This document shows, piece after piece, positions 16,501 to 25,400 of a DNA stretch of 44,718 bases. Source of the stretch: Prevotellaceae bacterium UBA1746. Its GTDB lineage: Bacteria; Bacteroidota; Bacteroidia; Bacteroidales; Bacteroidaceae. Within the stretch, counting starts at the first letter, position 1; each line of letters begins with the position of its first letter. The stretch covers positions 1 through 44,718 of the forward strand of contig CAJPJR010000011.1 in the NCBI GenBank assembly GCA_905369775.1. Reading direction: 5' to 3'. The translations under genes and the position numbers were made by a program. A model generated the notes under the pieces. The model had not been told where the DNA came from and made no database searches. It was given only the letters and a program-made list of their open reading frames with translations.

Positions 16501-17069
16501 ACGAAGTGAACGTCAAAGCCATCGATTTCGTCGAAGGCAACATGCTGGAGAAGAAAGTCAAGTGCAATTTCCGCGTGATGGGCAAGAAGTTCGGCAAACT
16601 CATGAAGGCCGTGAACAATGTCGTCACTTCTATCAGTCAAGAACAGATTGCAGAATTGGAAACGCGCGGACAACTCACCGTGAACGTTGAGGGACAAGAC
16701 TGCTTGATCGAGCGCAGCGATGTGGAAATCATCAGTGAAGACATGCCCGGTTGGAGCGTTGCCAACGAAGGTGCGCTGACCGTGGCGCTCGACATCACAA
16801 TTACCGACGAACTTCGCAACGAAGGCGTGGCACGCGAGATCGTAAAACGCATCCAAGCCCTGCGCAAAGACAGCGGCTTCGAGATTACCGATCGCATTCA
16901 CATTGTGCTCGAATCGAATCCCGCGGTGGAACGTGCCGTAGCCGACTACAAGGACTTCATTTGCGCGCAAGTGCTCGGCGAAAGTCTCGAGGTGCGTGCC
17001 AATGTTTCCTCGGAAGTGACTTTCGACGTGGAGGGCGCCGCCGTGAAATTGCAGATCACCAAAGCATAA
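13521..17069 (+). CDS. ileS: Isoleucine--tRNA ligase
   Basis: 1182 residues. It charges tRNA-Ile with isoleucine. The class I signatures are present: the HIGH-type motif HPGIHH (from His55) after PPSANG, and KMSKR (residues 732-736). The editing domain has WTTTPWTLPSNTAL, and GWDTHGLPVE lies near residues 88-97. The C-terminus lacks the CxxC...CxxC zinc finger of the E. coli-type enzyme. Together with its length, this points to the eukaryote-like class of bacterial IleRS (type 2), a class known for lower mupirocin sensitivity; that is inference. The start is the ATG at 13521. It is followed after 115 bases by the DksA-like gene. Confidence 0.95.
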   Translation: MIKKFTERTGMNLYAVNEEVLKEWDETDLFHKSIAEREGCPAYVFFEGPPSANGHPGIHHVMARTIKDVFCRYKTMQGFQVKRKAGWDTHGLPVELGVEKELGITKEDIGKKISIEEYNAQCRRNVMKFTREWTDLSHLMGYWVDMEHPYVTYENSYIETLWWLLRQLYDKGYLYKGYTIQPYSPAAGTGLSSHELNQPGAYRDVKDTTVTAQFEMLDAPAALTEWGRPVFLAWTTTPWTLPSNTALCVGPHIDYVAVQTFNPYNGEQITAVLAESRLAAYFKAEGAEAEMAFTPGDKVLPYRVVAHFKGSDLVGMRYAQLMPWVKPTEPLNDTAADFVQDYAAAHADRVFSIGRDRFVEMSECAFRVIPGDYVTTDDGTGIVHIAPTFGADDAKVAKAAGIPSLFILNQAGETRPMVDLTGRYYTLEACAEPFVQHCVDTALYAHHAGDYVKNAYDPRFTVEGKYDEAAANKAEDLNIVICMEMKQEGTAFKIEKHVHNYPHCWRTDKPVLYYPLDSWFIRSTAAKDRMIALNETIRWKPESTGTGRFGKWLENLNDWNLSRSRYWGTPLPIWRNTETREEVCIGSIQELYDEIEKAVAAGVMKSNPLKDKGFVPGDYSSENYHLIDLHRPYVDDIVLVSPTGAPMHRESDLIDVWFDSGAMPYAQIHYPFEHMAALDNRTVYPADFIAEGVDQTRGWFFTLHAIATMVFDSVAFKAVISNGLVLDKNGQKMSKRLGNAVDPFAAIREYGSDPVRWYMITNSAPWDNLKFDSEGVLETSRTFFGKLIQTYSFFSMYANVDGFDPDAPQVPVSERPEIDRWILSELHSLIREVQACYEDYEPTKAGRLIQSFTVDNLSNWYVRLNRKRYWAGEMTTDKQAAYQTLYTCLLTLSRLMAPIAPFYADRLYKDLTAGTQQATAESVHLDRFPVADESLIDSELEARMELAQQTTSLVLSLRKKERIIVRQPLQRIAIPVHDARLKARLEAVRQLILDEVNVKAIDFVEGNMLEKKVKCNFRVMGKKFGKLMKAVNNVVTSISQEQIAELETRGQLTVNVEGQDCLIERSDVEIISEDMPGWSVANEGALTVALDITITDELRNEGVAREIVKRIQALRKDSGFEITDRIHIVLESNPAVERAVADYKDFICAQVLGESLEVRANVSSEVTFDVEGAAVKLQITKA

Positions 17070-17073
17070 CCGC

Positions 17074-17159
17074 GCATGCCCGCAGCTCGCCGCCCCAACG
17101 CCTGTCCGACGCCCACCGGGTGGACAGCGCGAACTGGTGGGGGAGGCGGGCATGCCCGC
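17074..17159. repeat. Inverted repeat between ileS and the dksA-like gene
   Basis: GCATGCCCGC (17074-17083) is the reverse complement of GCGGGCATGC (17146-17155), with inner complementarity CTGTCC / GGACAG. The right arm itself lies within a perfect 14-base palindrome, GCGGGCATGCCCGC (17146-17159). The transcript can fold into a long stem between the two genes. There is no T-run, so it is more likely a processing or stability element than a terminator. Confidence 0.55.
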
Positions 17160-17184
17160 ATTCTTTACCATAACCAATTGCACC

Positions 17185-17565
17185 ATGGAAGAAAAAAAAC
17201 GGTATTCTGATGAGGAACTCGCGGAATTTCGCGAACTCATCAATGAGAAACTTCGCGTGGCGAAGGGACAGTATGAGGAGGTGATGGCCACACTCAACAA
17301 GCGCAACAGCAATGATATCGACGACACCCTGCCGACTTATCATGCGCTCGAGGAAGGCTCAACCGTTCAATCTCTGGAAGAACTCATGAATAGTGCCGAG
17401 CGACTGCGCAAATTCATCACCGGCTTGCAAGCCGCACTGGTTCGTATCGAAAATAAGACGTACGGCATTTGCCGAGTCACCAAACAATTGATCCCCAAAG
17501 AGCGCCTTCGTGCCGTGCCCCACGCCACTTTGAGCATAGAGGCCAAGTTGGCACAAGGAAAGTAG
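17185..17565 (+). CDS. DksA/TraR-family transcription regulator lacking the zinc cysteines
   Basis: 126 residues from the ATG at 17185 (MEEKKRYSDEELAEFRELI); the longer frame from 17137 adds unlikely residues. It has an N-terminal coiled coil (about 5-80, KLRVAKGQYEEVMATL...LEELMNSAERLRKFITGL) and the C-terminal DksA/TraR end ALVRIENKTYGICRVTKQLI then PKERLRAVPHATLSIEAK. In E. coli DksA four cysteines bind zinc. Here only one remains (YGIC), the second of its pair is Thr and the later pair is absent, so no zinc site is expected. DksA-type proteins enter the RNA polymerase secondary channel. The gene lies between ileS and lspA. Confidence 0.85.
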   Translation: MEEKKRYSDEELAEFRELINEKLRVAKGQYEEVMATLNKRNSNDIDDTLPTYHALEEGSTVQSLEELMNSAERLRKFITGLQAALVRIENKTYGICRVTKQLIPKERLRAVPHATLSIEAKLAQGK

Positions 17566-17787
17566 GATGGTTGGTCGGGTTTCGATCCGCATCGGTGAGT
17601 CTGCTCCCGGACTTTCGTCGCTCCGTGGCGAAGCCTTCGCTCCTCAAAGCGCTCCGGCCGATCGCCGCTTCGGACTTTCGACGCCCCGACCCCCGTTTTC
17701 GTCACGCTGCGCGACAGGTTGTGCTTCAACATCCGTGCCGCGCAGCGTGGCGCCCTCTTCCACCATCGCATTTATCCCAGAAACATT

Positions 17788-18453
17788 ATGAAACTTCGCG
17801 CCTGTCTGGCCACCCTCCTCTTTTTGTGCATTGTGGTCGGTGACCAAGTCATCAAATATCTCGTCAAAACCGGTATGAGTTTGGGCGAACGCATCCACGT
17901 GACCGATTGGTTCTACATCCTTTTCACGGAGAATCACGGCATGGCCTTCGGCATGGACTTCATCGGCACGGCGGTGTTGTCCATTTTCCGCGTGGCCGCC
18001 GTCGGATTGTTCACCTATGTGCTGGTAAAACAGATACGTCGCGGCGCGCCGTTGGGATTCGTCGTTTGTTTGTCGCTGATCATTGCCGGCGCCTTCGGTA
18101 ATATCATCGACAACTTCTTCTACGGGCTCTGTTTCACGGAGAGTTTCCCGCAAGGATTGGGAGCCGTACCGGCCCATTGCGTACCGATGGGCGAAGGCTA
18201 CGGCACTTTTCTACACGGGCGGGTGGTCGACATGTTTTATTTCCCGTTTTTCACCTGGCCCGATTGGGTTCCCGTGTTGGGCGGCGGCACCTTTTTCGGC
18301 GCCATCTTCAATTTGGCCGACTCAGCCATCTCGGTTGGCGCCGTTGCCATGATTCTTTTCTACTATAAATACCTGTCGGTGTTGCTCGGCGGCCGACGTT
18401 CGACGTCCCCCTCGCCCGAGGACAGCGCCGAAGAAGGGGAAAAACAGGCATGA
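17788..18453 (+). CDS. lspA: Lipoprotein signal peptidase (signal peptidase II)
   Basis: 221 residues from the ATG at 17788 (MKLRACLATLLFLCIVVGDQ), longer than the usual 160-170 because of a large loop (about residues 115-155) and a charged C-terminal tail. It is an inner-membrane aspartyl protease that removes signal peptides of prolipoproteins. Family motifs are DQVIKYLV, FTENHGMAFGM, AGAFGNIIDN (Asp108), GRVVDMFYF and FNLADSAIS (Asp178), with about four membrane helices. The stop overlaps the start of the next gene by 4 bases (ATGA), so the two are translationally coupled. The 222 bases before it hold no recognisable feature. Confidence 0.93.
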   Translation: MKLRACLATLLFLCIVVGDQVIKYLVKTGMSLGERIHVTDWFYILFTENHGMAFGMDFIGTAVLSIFRVAAVGLFTYVLVKQIRRGAPLGFVVCLSLIIAGAFGNIIDNFFYGLCFTESFPQGLGAVPAHCVPMGEGYGTFLHGRVVDMFYFPFFTWPDWVPVLGGGTFFGAIFNLADSAISVGAVAMILFYYKYLSVLLGGRRSTSPSPEDSAEEGEKQA

Positions 18454-19214
18454 TGAGGAGAGGTAAGCATTTTTCGTTGCCCGTTTGTTGCTTGGGTCTG
18501 GCCCTCTTGGTCGCTTGCGGCCCCGGCAATGAGCGGAAAGACGTGTTGCCGACCGAGCGCATGGCCGATGTGCTCTATGATTATCAGTTGGCGCAAACAC
18601 TCAGCGAGCAACTGGCAGACAGTGTGCCCACGGCACCGATCGAATATCGGCTGTCGGTGTTCAAAAAATATGGCATAACCGCCCAAGAGTTCGATCATTC
18701 GCTGGCCTACTACTCGCGCCATGCCGACGAAATGAAGGAAGTGTATGCTCGCATCCAAAAAAAATACGGGCAAGACGGGGGCAACGACCCAGCCGCCGGA
18801 GGCAGCGCGGCACAAAGTGGCGATTCCTTGTTGATTTGGCAGGCGAAACAGCGCGTGCTCACCGCCCAAGTTTCACCGCACGTCACCTTTCGCGTGCAGC
18901 CCGGGAAGAAAGTGCCGAACCACGCCACGCTTTCGCTCTTTTTCTCCGCCGACTGGCTCTACATGCAGGGCCTCAAGCAAGCCGCCTCGGTGGTTAGCGT
19001 GCGCTACGCCAACGATTCCACCGAAACCTTTGCCAACGGCATCTATTCTTACCAGCGCGATCAGGAATTGCGGATGACGCTGGGCAGCAGCGCCCCGGTT
19101 CGCGAAATCGAAGTGCAGTTGATGCAGAATGTCGGGTGGCAGTCCTACCCGCAAGTCCTGACTTTGTCCAACTTGCGCCTGGTAGCGGTGCGTCCGACCA
19201 CGCCGACGCCCTAA
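18450..19214 (+). CDS. DUF4296 family lipoprotein
   Basis: 254 residues. The signal peptide ends in LALLVACGPG (lipobox, Cys23). The N-terminal part matches DUF4296: VLPTERMADVLYDYQLAQT, VFKKYGITAQEFDHSLAYY, then YARIQKKYGQ. The C-terminal half is beta-rich and unassigned. It overlaps lspA by 4 bases, so a protein that is itself a lipoprotein is coupled to its signal peptidase. This lspA-DUF4296 pair recurs in Bacteroidales. Function unknown; the location is probably the periplasmic face of a membrane. Confidence 0.8.
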   Translation: MMRRGKHFSLPVCCLGLALLVACGPGNERKDVLPTERMADVLYDYQLAQTLSEQLADSVPTAPIEYRLSVFKKYGITAQEFDHSLAYYSRHADEMKEVYARIQKKYGQDGGNDPAAGGSAAQSGDSLLIWQAKQRVLTAQVSPHVTFRVQPGKKVPNHATLSLFFSADWLYMQGLKQAASVVSVRYANDSTETFANGIYSYQRDQELRMTLGSSAPVREIEVQLMQNVGWQSYPQVLTLSNLRLVAVRPTTPTP

Positions 19215-19237
19215 ACCGCGGCCTACACATTATATAT

Positions 19238-19564
19238 ATGGCGTCGTCAATCCCAGAATCCCCCCAGTCCGCCGACGAGACCGAGGCCGGGCGCGCGAGT
19301 TTTGCTCGTTTTTTGGCGCGGCAGCCGTTTCCCGTCGACATCGACGAGCAGCGAATTGCCGTGGCCCGCTTTTTCCCTGTCGAGGGCGGCAGCCGTTCGC
19401 GCGAACTCCTGGTTTTCGATCGTGCGCATCGCCTCTTGCACACGCGCCCGCTGGTGGAGGAATCTCCCTTCACCGCGTGGTATGCCGGCGCCGTCCGCGA
19501 AAGTTGGTTTCGCACGCCCGATGCCGCCGATTCTCTCCCGTCGGCCCGGAATCTCGACGCCTGA
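19238..19564 (+). CDS. Hypothetical protein of 108 residues
   Basis: Starts at the ATG at 19238 (MASSIPESPQSADETEAG), 23 bases after the DUF4296 gene. The upstream frame overlaps that gene and is unlikely. It has no signal peptide or membrane helix. The middle reads IDEQRIAVARFFPVEGGSR then ELLVFDRAHRLLHTRP, a plausible small alpha/beta fold. It is not recognised. The position in a run of same-strand genes with tight spacing (39 bases to the symporter) supports it being real. Confidence 0.55.
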   Translation: MASSIPESPQSADETEAGRASFARFLARQPFPVDIDEQRIAVARFFPVEGGSRSRELLVFDRAHRLLHTRPLVEESPFTAWYAGAVRESWFRTPDAADSLPSARNLDA

Positions 19565-19603
19565 TCGCTCATTTCCCCGCCTCACTCCCTATAATTGCGC
19601 GTC

Positions 19604-21046
19604 ATGCTTCTCATGCTCATCGGCCTCGCGGTCTATTTTCCCCTGCTCATTCTCCTCTCTCGTCTCGCCGAACGTCGTCACGGTCGCACCGGCAATTCCG
19701 CTTTCTACCGTGCCGCCCGTTCCGCCCCCTGGCCCATGGTGGCTTTCGGCATGATTGCCGGCAGCATCTCGGGCGTTTCGTTGGTGAGCGTTCCCGCATG
19801 GGCGTCCACCACCGGGATGACCTATTTGCAAATGTGCGCCGGTTTCATCGTGGGCTACATCATTGTGGCGCTCGTCCTCCTGCCGGTATATTATCGTTTG
19901 CGGCTCACCAGCATTTACGGCTACCTCTCGCGTCGTTTCGGCCCGAAAACACGCCGCGCCGGTGCCGTTTTTTTTCTGCTCAGCAAATTGGCCGGTGCCG
20001 CCGCCCGCCTTTATGTCGCCGGCTTGGTGCTCCACACCTTCATCGCCGCGCCTTTTGGCATCCCCTTCCCCGTCACCGCCGCCGTCACGCTATTGCTCAT
20101 TTGGCTCTACACGCATCGCAGCGGACAAGCGGGACTGATCTACACCGATGTCTTTCAAAGTCTGATGTTGCTCCTCGCGCTCGGCGGCACCCTGTGGGCC
20201 GTGGCGGCGCGCATGGGACTCGACTGGCACGGCGTGTGGACCATCGTGCGCGAAAGCCCCATGAGCCGTATCTTTGAGTGGGACTTCGCGAGCCCGCAAG
20301 CCTTTTGGCGGCAATTTCTCTCCGGCATTTTCATCGTGATCGTGATGACGGGGTTGGATCAAGACATGATGCAGAAAAATCTCACCTGCCGCACGCTTCG
20401 CGACGCGCAGAAAGACATGTGCCTCTACGGCATGGCCTTTCTTCCCATCAACGCCCTGTTGCTCGCTTTGGGGATCTTGCTCTACACCTTCTGTGCGGCG
20501 CAAGGCATCGCCCTGCCGGCCAAGCCCGACGCCCTCCTGCCACAATTGGTCAGCAGCGGTGCCCTCGGTCCGTGGGTGGTGATACCGTTCTCATTGGGCA
20601 TTGTGGCCGCGGCCTTCAGCGCTGCCGACGGCGCCCTCACGGCCTTGACCACCAGTTGCTGCATCGATTTGCTCGAACGCGAAGATGATGTGCGTCTCCG
20701 TCGGCGAGTTCACGCCCTGATGGTGCTGGCTTGCCTGGGTTGCGTGTGGATTTTCGCCGCCGTCGACAGCCCGAATGTCATCAACACCATCTATGTCATG
20801 GCCTCTTACACCTACGGTCCGCTGCTTGGCCTCTTTGCTTTCGGTCTCTTCACCCGCGTTCGCGTTCGCGATCGTTTTGTTCCGTGGGTAGTCGTGCTCT
20901 CGCCGTTGATTTGCGGCGTGCTCGACCGCATGGCTCCCGTGTGGTGGAACTACAAATTCGGCTACGAACTGCTCGTGTTCAACGGTTTGCTCACCGCCGT
21001 CGGCCTGTTCCTGTTGCGCGCACACAATGAAAGAGTGCAAAACTGA
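19604..21046 (+). CDS. Sodium:solute symporter (SSS family)
   Basis: About 480 residues with some 13 hydrophobic helices, an inner-membrane carrier of the SSS (SGLT/PutP-like) family. Family features are GMIAGSISGVSLVSVPAWA near the N-terminus, YGYLSRRFGPKTRRAGA after helix 3, the Q/D segment TGLDQDMMQKNLTCRTLRDA in the middle, and AAAFSAADGALTALTTS near residues 340-360. It would import a small solute with sodium; the substrate cannot be read from sequence. The ATG at 19604 is chosen; a TTG three codons upstream and an ATG at 19613 are alternatives. Confidence 0.88.
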   Translation: MLLMLIGLAVYFPLLILLSRLAERRHGRTGNSAFYRAARSAPWPMVAFGMIAGSISGVSLVSVPAWASTTGMTYLQMCAGFIVGYIIVALVLLPVYYRLRLTSIYGYLSRRFGPKTRRAGAVFFLLSKLAGAAARLYVAGLVLHTFIAAPFGIPFPVTAAVTLLLIWLYTHRSGQAGLIYTDVFQSLMLLLALGGTLWAVAARMGLDWHGVWTIVRESPMSRIFEWDFASPQAFWRQFLSGIFIVIVMTGLDQDMMQKNLTCRTLRDAQKDMCLYGMAFLPINALLLALGILLYTFCAAQGIALPAKPDALLPQLVSSGALGPWVVIPFSLGIVAAAFSAADGALTALTTSCCIDLLEREDDVRLRRRVHALMVLACLGCVWIFAAVDSPNVINTIYVMASYTYGPLLGLFAFGLFTRVRVRDRFVPWVVVLSPLICGVLDRMAPVWWNYKFGYELLVFNGLLTAVGLFLLRAHNERVQN

Positions 21047-21078
21047 GCCATTTCGTTTTCAAAAAACGCCGCAGAGCG

Positions 21079-21109
21079 TTGGTCACTCGGCCTGTGCTTT
21101 CTAAATTTG
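21079..21109 (+). promoter_or_regulatory. Promoter of ddh
   Basis: TTG (21079-21081), a 20-base spacer, then TAAATTTG (21102-21109). The leader to the ATG at 21233 would be about 118 bases and contains a small hairpin (GATCGGTCCGAACTGATC, 21144-21161). Confidence 0.65.
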
Positions 21110-21232
21110 CAGCGCAGTGCGAAAGCACCGCGCGGTGGTCGCGGATCGGTCCGAACTGATCGCACCGCCACTGACGATTTCCTCGGCAAAGATGCGGAGG
21201 AACAACTAAAACTATCAATCTCATCACTTCTT

Positions 21233-22135
21233 ATGGAAAAGAAAATTCGCGCTGCCATCGTCGGCTACGGAAACATTGGAAAGTATGCCCTTGAAGCCAT
21301 CGAAGCTTCTCCCGATATGGAATGCGTTGGCGTGGTTCGCCGCAATGGTGCCGCCGACCGTCCCGCAGAACTCGCCGCTTATCCTGTGGTGAAGCACATC
21401 TCAGAACTCGAGAAAGTTGATGTAGCCATCCTGGCCACGCCCACGCGCAGCGTCGAAAGTTATGCCAAAGAGTGCTTGGCCCTCGGCATCAATACCGTCG
21501 ATTCTTTCGACATCCACACCAGCATCGTCGATCTCCGCCGCACCCTCGACGAAGTCGCCAAGGCACACAACGCCGTGAGCGTAGTAGCTGCCGGTTGGGA
21601 CCCGGGTTCCGACTCCGTTGTGCGCACCCTCATGGAGAGCCTCGCCCCGAAAGGCGTGAGCTACACGAATTTCGGCCCCGGCCGTTCCATGGGACACTCG
21701 GTAGCCGTTCGCGCTATCGATGGCGTTCACGATGCCCTTTCGGTCACCATCCCCCTCGGCACCGGCATTCACCGCCGTATGGTCTACGTCGAACTCGAGC
21801 CCGGCGCTGATTTCGCCCGAGTTGAAGCCGCCATCAAGGCCGATCCCTATTTCGTCAACGACGAAACGCACGTACAGGCCGTGGCTTCTGTCGACGCCCT
21901 CAACGATGTGGGTCACGGTGTGCACCTCACGCGCAAAGGTGTCTCGGGTCGCACGCACAATCAGCTCTTCTCGTTCGACATGAAGATCAACAATCCCGCC
22001 CTCACCGCGCAAGTATTGGTCAACGTCGCCCGCGCTTCGTTGCGCCAACGCCCCGGTGCTTACACCATGATCGAGATTCCCGTCATCGACTACCTGCCCG
22101 GCGATCGCGAATCCCTCATCGCACATCTTGTTTGA
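21233..22135 (+). CDS. ddh: meso-diaminopimelate D-dehydrogenase
   Basis: 300 residues from the ATG at 21233 (MEKKIRAAIVGYGNIGKYAL). It reductively aminates L-2-amino-6-oxopimelate (tetrahydrodipicolinate) with NADPH to meso-diaminopimelate, the one-step branch of lysine and peptidoglycan precursor synthesis. It shows the dinucleotide loop GYGNIG, VDVAILATPTRSVESYAKE, VVAAGWDPGSDSVVRTLME, then FGPGRSMGHSVAVRAIDGV, GTGIHRRMVYVEL and GRTHNQLFSF, all characteristic of Ddh. The length is normal. It has its own promoter and a hairpin downstream, so it is probably a single-gene unit. Confidence 0.94.
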   Translation: MEKKIRAAIVGYGNIGKYALEAIEASPDMECVGVVRRNGAADRPAELAAYPVVKHISELEKVDVAILATPTRSVESYAKECLALGINTVDSFDIHTSIVDLRRTLDEVAKAHNAVSVVAAGWDPGSDSVVRTLMESLAPKGVSYTNFGPGRSMGHSVAVRAIDGVHDALSVTIPLGTGIHRRMVYVELEPGADFARVEAAIKADPYFVNDETHVQAVASVDALNDVGHGVHLTRKGVSGRTHNQLFSFDMKINNPALTAQVLVNVARASLRQRPGAYTMIEIPVIDYLPGDRESLIAHLV

Positions 22136-22164
22136 TCGCTTTCTTGTAAAGCCTTCCCCCATCG

Positions 22165-22195
22165 CGCCCCTTCGTTCCCCGCGGACGAAGGGGCG
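22165..22195 (+). terminator. Hairpin after ddh
   Basis: A perfect 11-base-pair stem CGCCCCTTCGT / ACGAAGGGGCG with a 9-base loop. It lacks a clear T-run (TTGCCGTC follows), so termination is likely but not certain. Confidence 0.55.
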
Positions 22196-22388
22196 TTGCC
22201 GTCTCTGCACTTTTGCCCGCCCGATCTCCGAAGCAGCCCCCCGCGGCAGGCGAAAAAATGGGAGACTTTCGTCGGAAAACGGGGAGGAAAAACCTGAAAA
22301 CGGGTGGTTTTTTGTCACCACAAGGGGAGAATTGTCAGCTTCGCTTGACTTTCTCCATGGAAGAAGTGTAAGAATAGAAATAAAATGC

Positions 22389-22396
22389 TAACTTTG
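22389..22396 (+). promoter_or_regulatory. -7 element (TAACTTTG) for the hexosaminidase gene
   Basis: TAACTTTG, 75 bases before the ATG at 22471, in an AT-rich pocket. No TTG occurs at the -33 position. The rest of the interval 22196-22388 shows nothing further. Confidence 0.45.
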
Positions 22397-22470
22397 TAGC
22401 AAACATTCGTCGACAGAATTTGCCGTTCGGCACGTTTTGTCGCCTATCACCCCACAAGCTCCACCAGCCC

Positions 22471-25400
22471 ATGAAATTTCGGCATCTTTCTCTGCTCGCC
22501 GCCTTTCTTTTGTTGCCATTCGGCAAAATGAGTGCGCAGCAACCGTTTGTCAACTTGACGCCCCTTCCCAAACAAATGAGCGTTCAGACCGGCACCTTCG
22601 TCTTCCCCGCAACTTTCGCGGTGGGCGGTGACGGCCTCGACAAGTCGGTGCGCGCAGAAGTACGTAAATTCGTCAGCAACTTCAACCGCGTCACCGGCAG
22701 CACCGCCACGGCGGCCGATCGCGCCGCCGGAACGGTCGTCACGCTCCGACAAGTGAAGGACGCGACGAACACCTACGGTCAAGAAGGCTACCGCCTGACC
22801 GTGCAGCCCGAAGGCGTGACGATCGAAGCCGCCACGGCCACCGGCTTCTTCTACGCTTTCGCCAGTCTCAACAAGATGCTGCCCGCCTGTGTCGCCGCCG
22901 GTGTGCACGATGCAGCCGTCACGCGCTATGAATTGCCCTGCCTGACCATCACCGACGGCCCGCGCTTCGCCTATCGCGGCTTCATGCTCGACGTGGCCCG
23001 CCACTTTTTCAGCGTCGACGAGATCAAGCGCATGCTCGACCTCATGGCGGTGTACAAACTCAACAAGTTCCACTTCCACCTCACCGAAGACCAAGGTTGG
23101 CGTTGGGAAGTGAAAAAATATCCGCGGCTGACCTCGGTCGGTTCCGTGGCGTCCAACACCTACGTCACCTCCATGCAGCACGGCGCCTACTGGACGAATC
23201 GTCCCTACGGCCCCTACTTCTACACGCGTGCTGAGTTGAAAGACATCGTCGCCTACGCCGCCGAACGCCACATCGAGGTGATTCCCGAGATCGACATGCC
23301 CGGCCACTTCTCGGCTGCCATGGCCGCCTACCCGCAATTCTCCTGCAATCCGAGCGGTCCGCACCGCGTGGAAACGTGGGGTGGGGTGTTCACCGACGTG
23401 CTCAATGTGGCCGACCCCAAAGCCGTGCGCTTTGTGAAAGACATTCTCGACGAATTGATGGACATTTTCCCCTCGGAGAATATCCACATCGGCGGTGACG
23501 AATGCCCCACCACGGCATGGGAGAACAACAAGCAGTGCCAAGAGATGTACAAGCGCTTGAAGCTCACGTCTTATCGCCAGTTGCAAACCCACTTCATCGA
23601 CGAGATCAGCACCTATCTCCGCTCGAAAGGTCGCAAAATCTCCGTTTGGAACGAAACCGTGACCGAGAAAGGCGCTGACCTTCAGCTCATGAAGAAAACC
23701 GGCGCCACGGTCTATTGCTGGGTGCCCGCACGCCGCGGTGCCGAGATCGCCAACGAACTCGGACTCCCCAGCATCTACACTGTTTACGGCCCCTATTACA
23801 TCAACCGTGCCCCCTCGAAAGAGGGGTGGATGGCCACGCTGCCCGGCAACGGCTCCGACCACTTGAAAGCCACTTACGAAGAACAGCCCACCGACTTCAA
23901 ACACTCGATCGGTGTGCAGGGCACGTTCTGGACCGAACACGTGGCCACAGCCGACGTGATGGAGCACCTGGCCCTCCCGCGCCTCATTGCCATCGCCGAA
24001 GCCGGTTGGTCGCCGCAAGCCAAAAAGAACTTCAACAGCTTCGTGCGCCGTATGCAGGCCGACACCGTGATGCTCAATTACAATAAGTATGAGTACGACC
24101 GTGCCTTCCTCCGCGACGAAAAGCCCGCTTCGATGGTTTATCCCGAAGTGAGCACAGCCGACCACAATACCTACTACCGCCTCGTGACGCGCGCTGCCGA
24201 CAACGATCGCAAAGGCCGCTGCATCACGCTGCTCACCGCCGACTCTCCGCTCGTCGCGCAGTACAAAGCGAAGGGCGCTGCAGCCGATCGGTTGTGGACC
24301 GCCCCGCAAGCTGCCGATGGCACGACCGCTGCCGACGCACAACTCTGGCGTTTCGAGCAAGACAGCAACCACCCCGGCCGTTTCGCCCTCGTGTCGAAAG
24401 CCGCTCCCGAAGGCAGTGTCGCTCCGCAGCCCACCGCCACTTCCGTTGCCGGACGTTGGAACTACGATCGCACGGCCAAGCATTATGACTTCGTACTCGG
24501 CGACAAAGGCTACGGCACCGCCGACGGTTATCGCTACTACACCATTCGCTCCGCGGCCAACAACAGCCTGTGGTTCAACGCTTCGATGCCCGGACAAGGC
24601 CAAGCCGTGAACCTCTATTCCGACCCTGCCGGCGGCAACGGCGGTCTTTGGCTCTTTGTCGGTGGGCAAAAAGTGACCGACGTCGCGAACCCCACGGTGC
24701 AAGCCCCCGCTTCGCTTCCCAAGGCCGGACAAGTTTACCTGTTGCGCAACACCGTCGACGGATTCAAGGGCACGATGCTCGCCGACAAGAAGGGCGCCGC
24801 CGAACTCACCCACACCGCACAGCTCGACAACAGCAACAATGCGTGGGAACTCGTGGACGCCACGCCCTTCAACACGTCGGGCGGCACCTTCACCTTCCGC
24901 CTGCGCAACGTCGCCACCGGTCGTTTTGTCGGCACGCCCGCCACGAAGAAAATCGATCGCTACGCCTTCCCCGTGAGTGTGGCCAAAAACGGCGCCACCC
25001 TCACCGCCACCTATCATCCCGCCACGGCCGATTACACGCTTTCTGCCTCCGGCAAGACGCTTTTCCCCATCGCCGCCGATTCGCCCACCTATCCCGGAGT
25101 GATCAGTTCGGGCAGCAGCACCGGCGGTCCCGATGCAGTGCGTCCGCAAGGCACGGGTTGGCAGTTCGTGGCCGCGCGCAGTGTCACGATTCAGTGTGTC
25201 GACACCAAAGGCAACCCGCTTTCGACCGTCGTTCGCTATGTGCCGGTCGACGAACGCACATTGGTCGCTCCGAAACTGCCCGGCTATCGTTTGCAGTCGA
25301 CGCTCTCCCCGCTCGACGCCGGCGACACGCCGCTCACCCTCACCCTCACTTACAAGAAAACCCACAACCGGGTTTTTCTGACGGCCATCGATGAACACGG

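Noticed and set aside
13491..17327. Long minus-strand frames opposite ileS
   Set aside because: ileS on the plus strand has HIGH and KMSKR motifs; the antisense translations have no family features.
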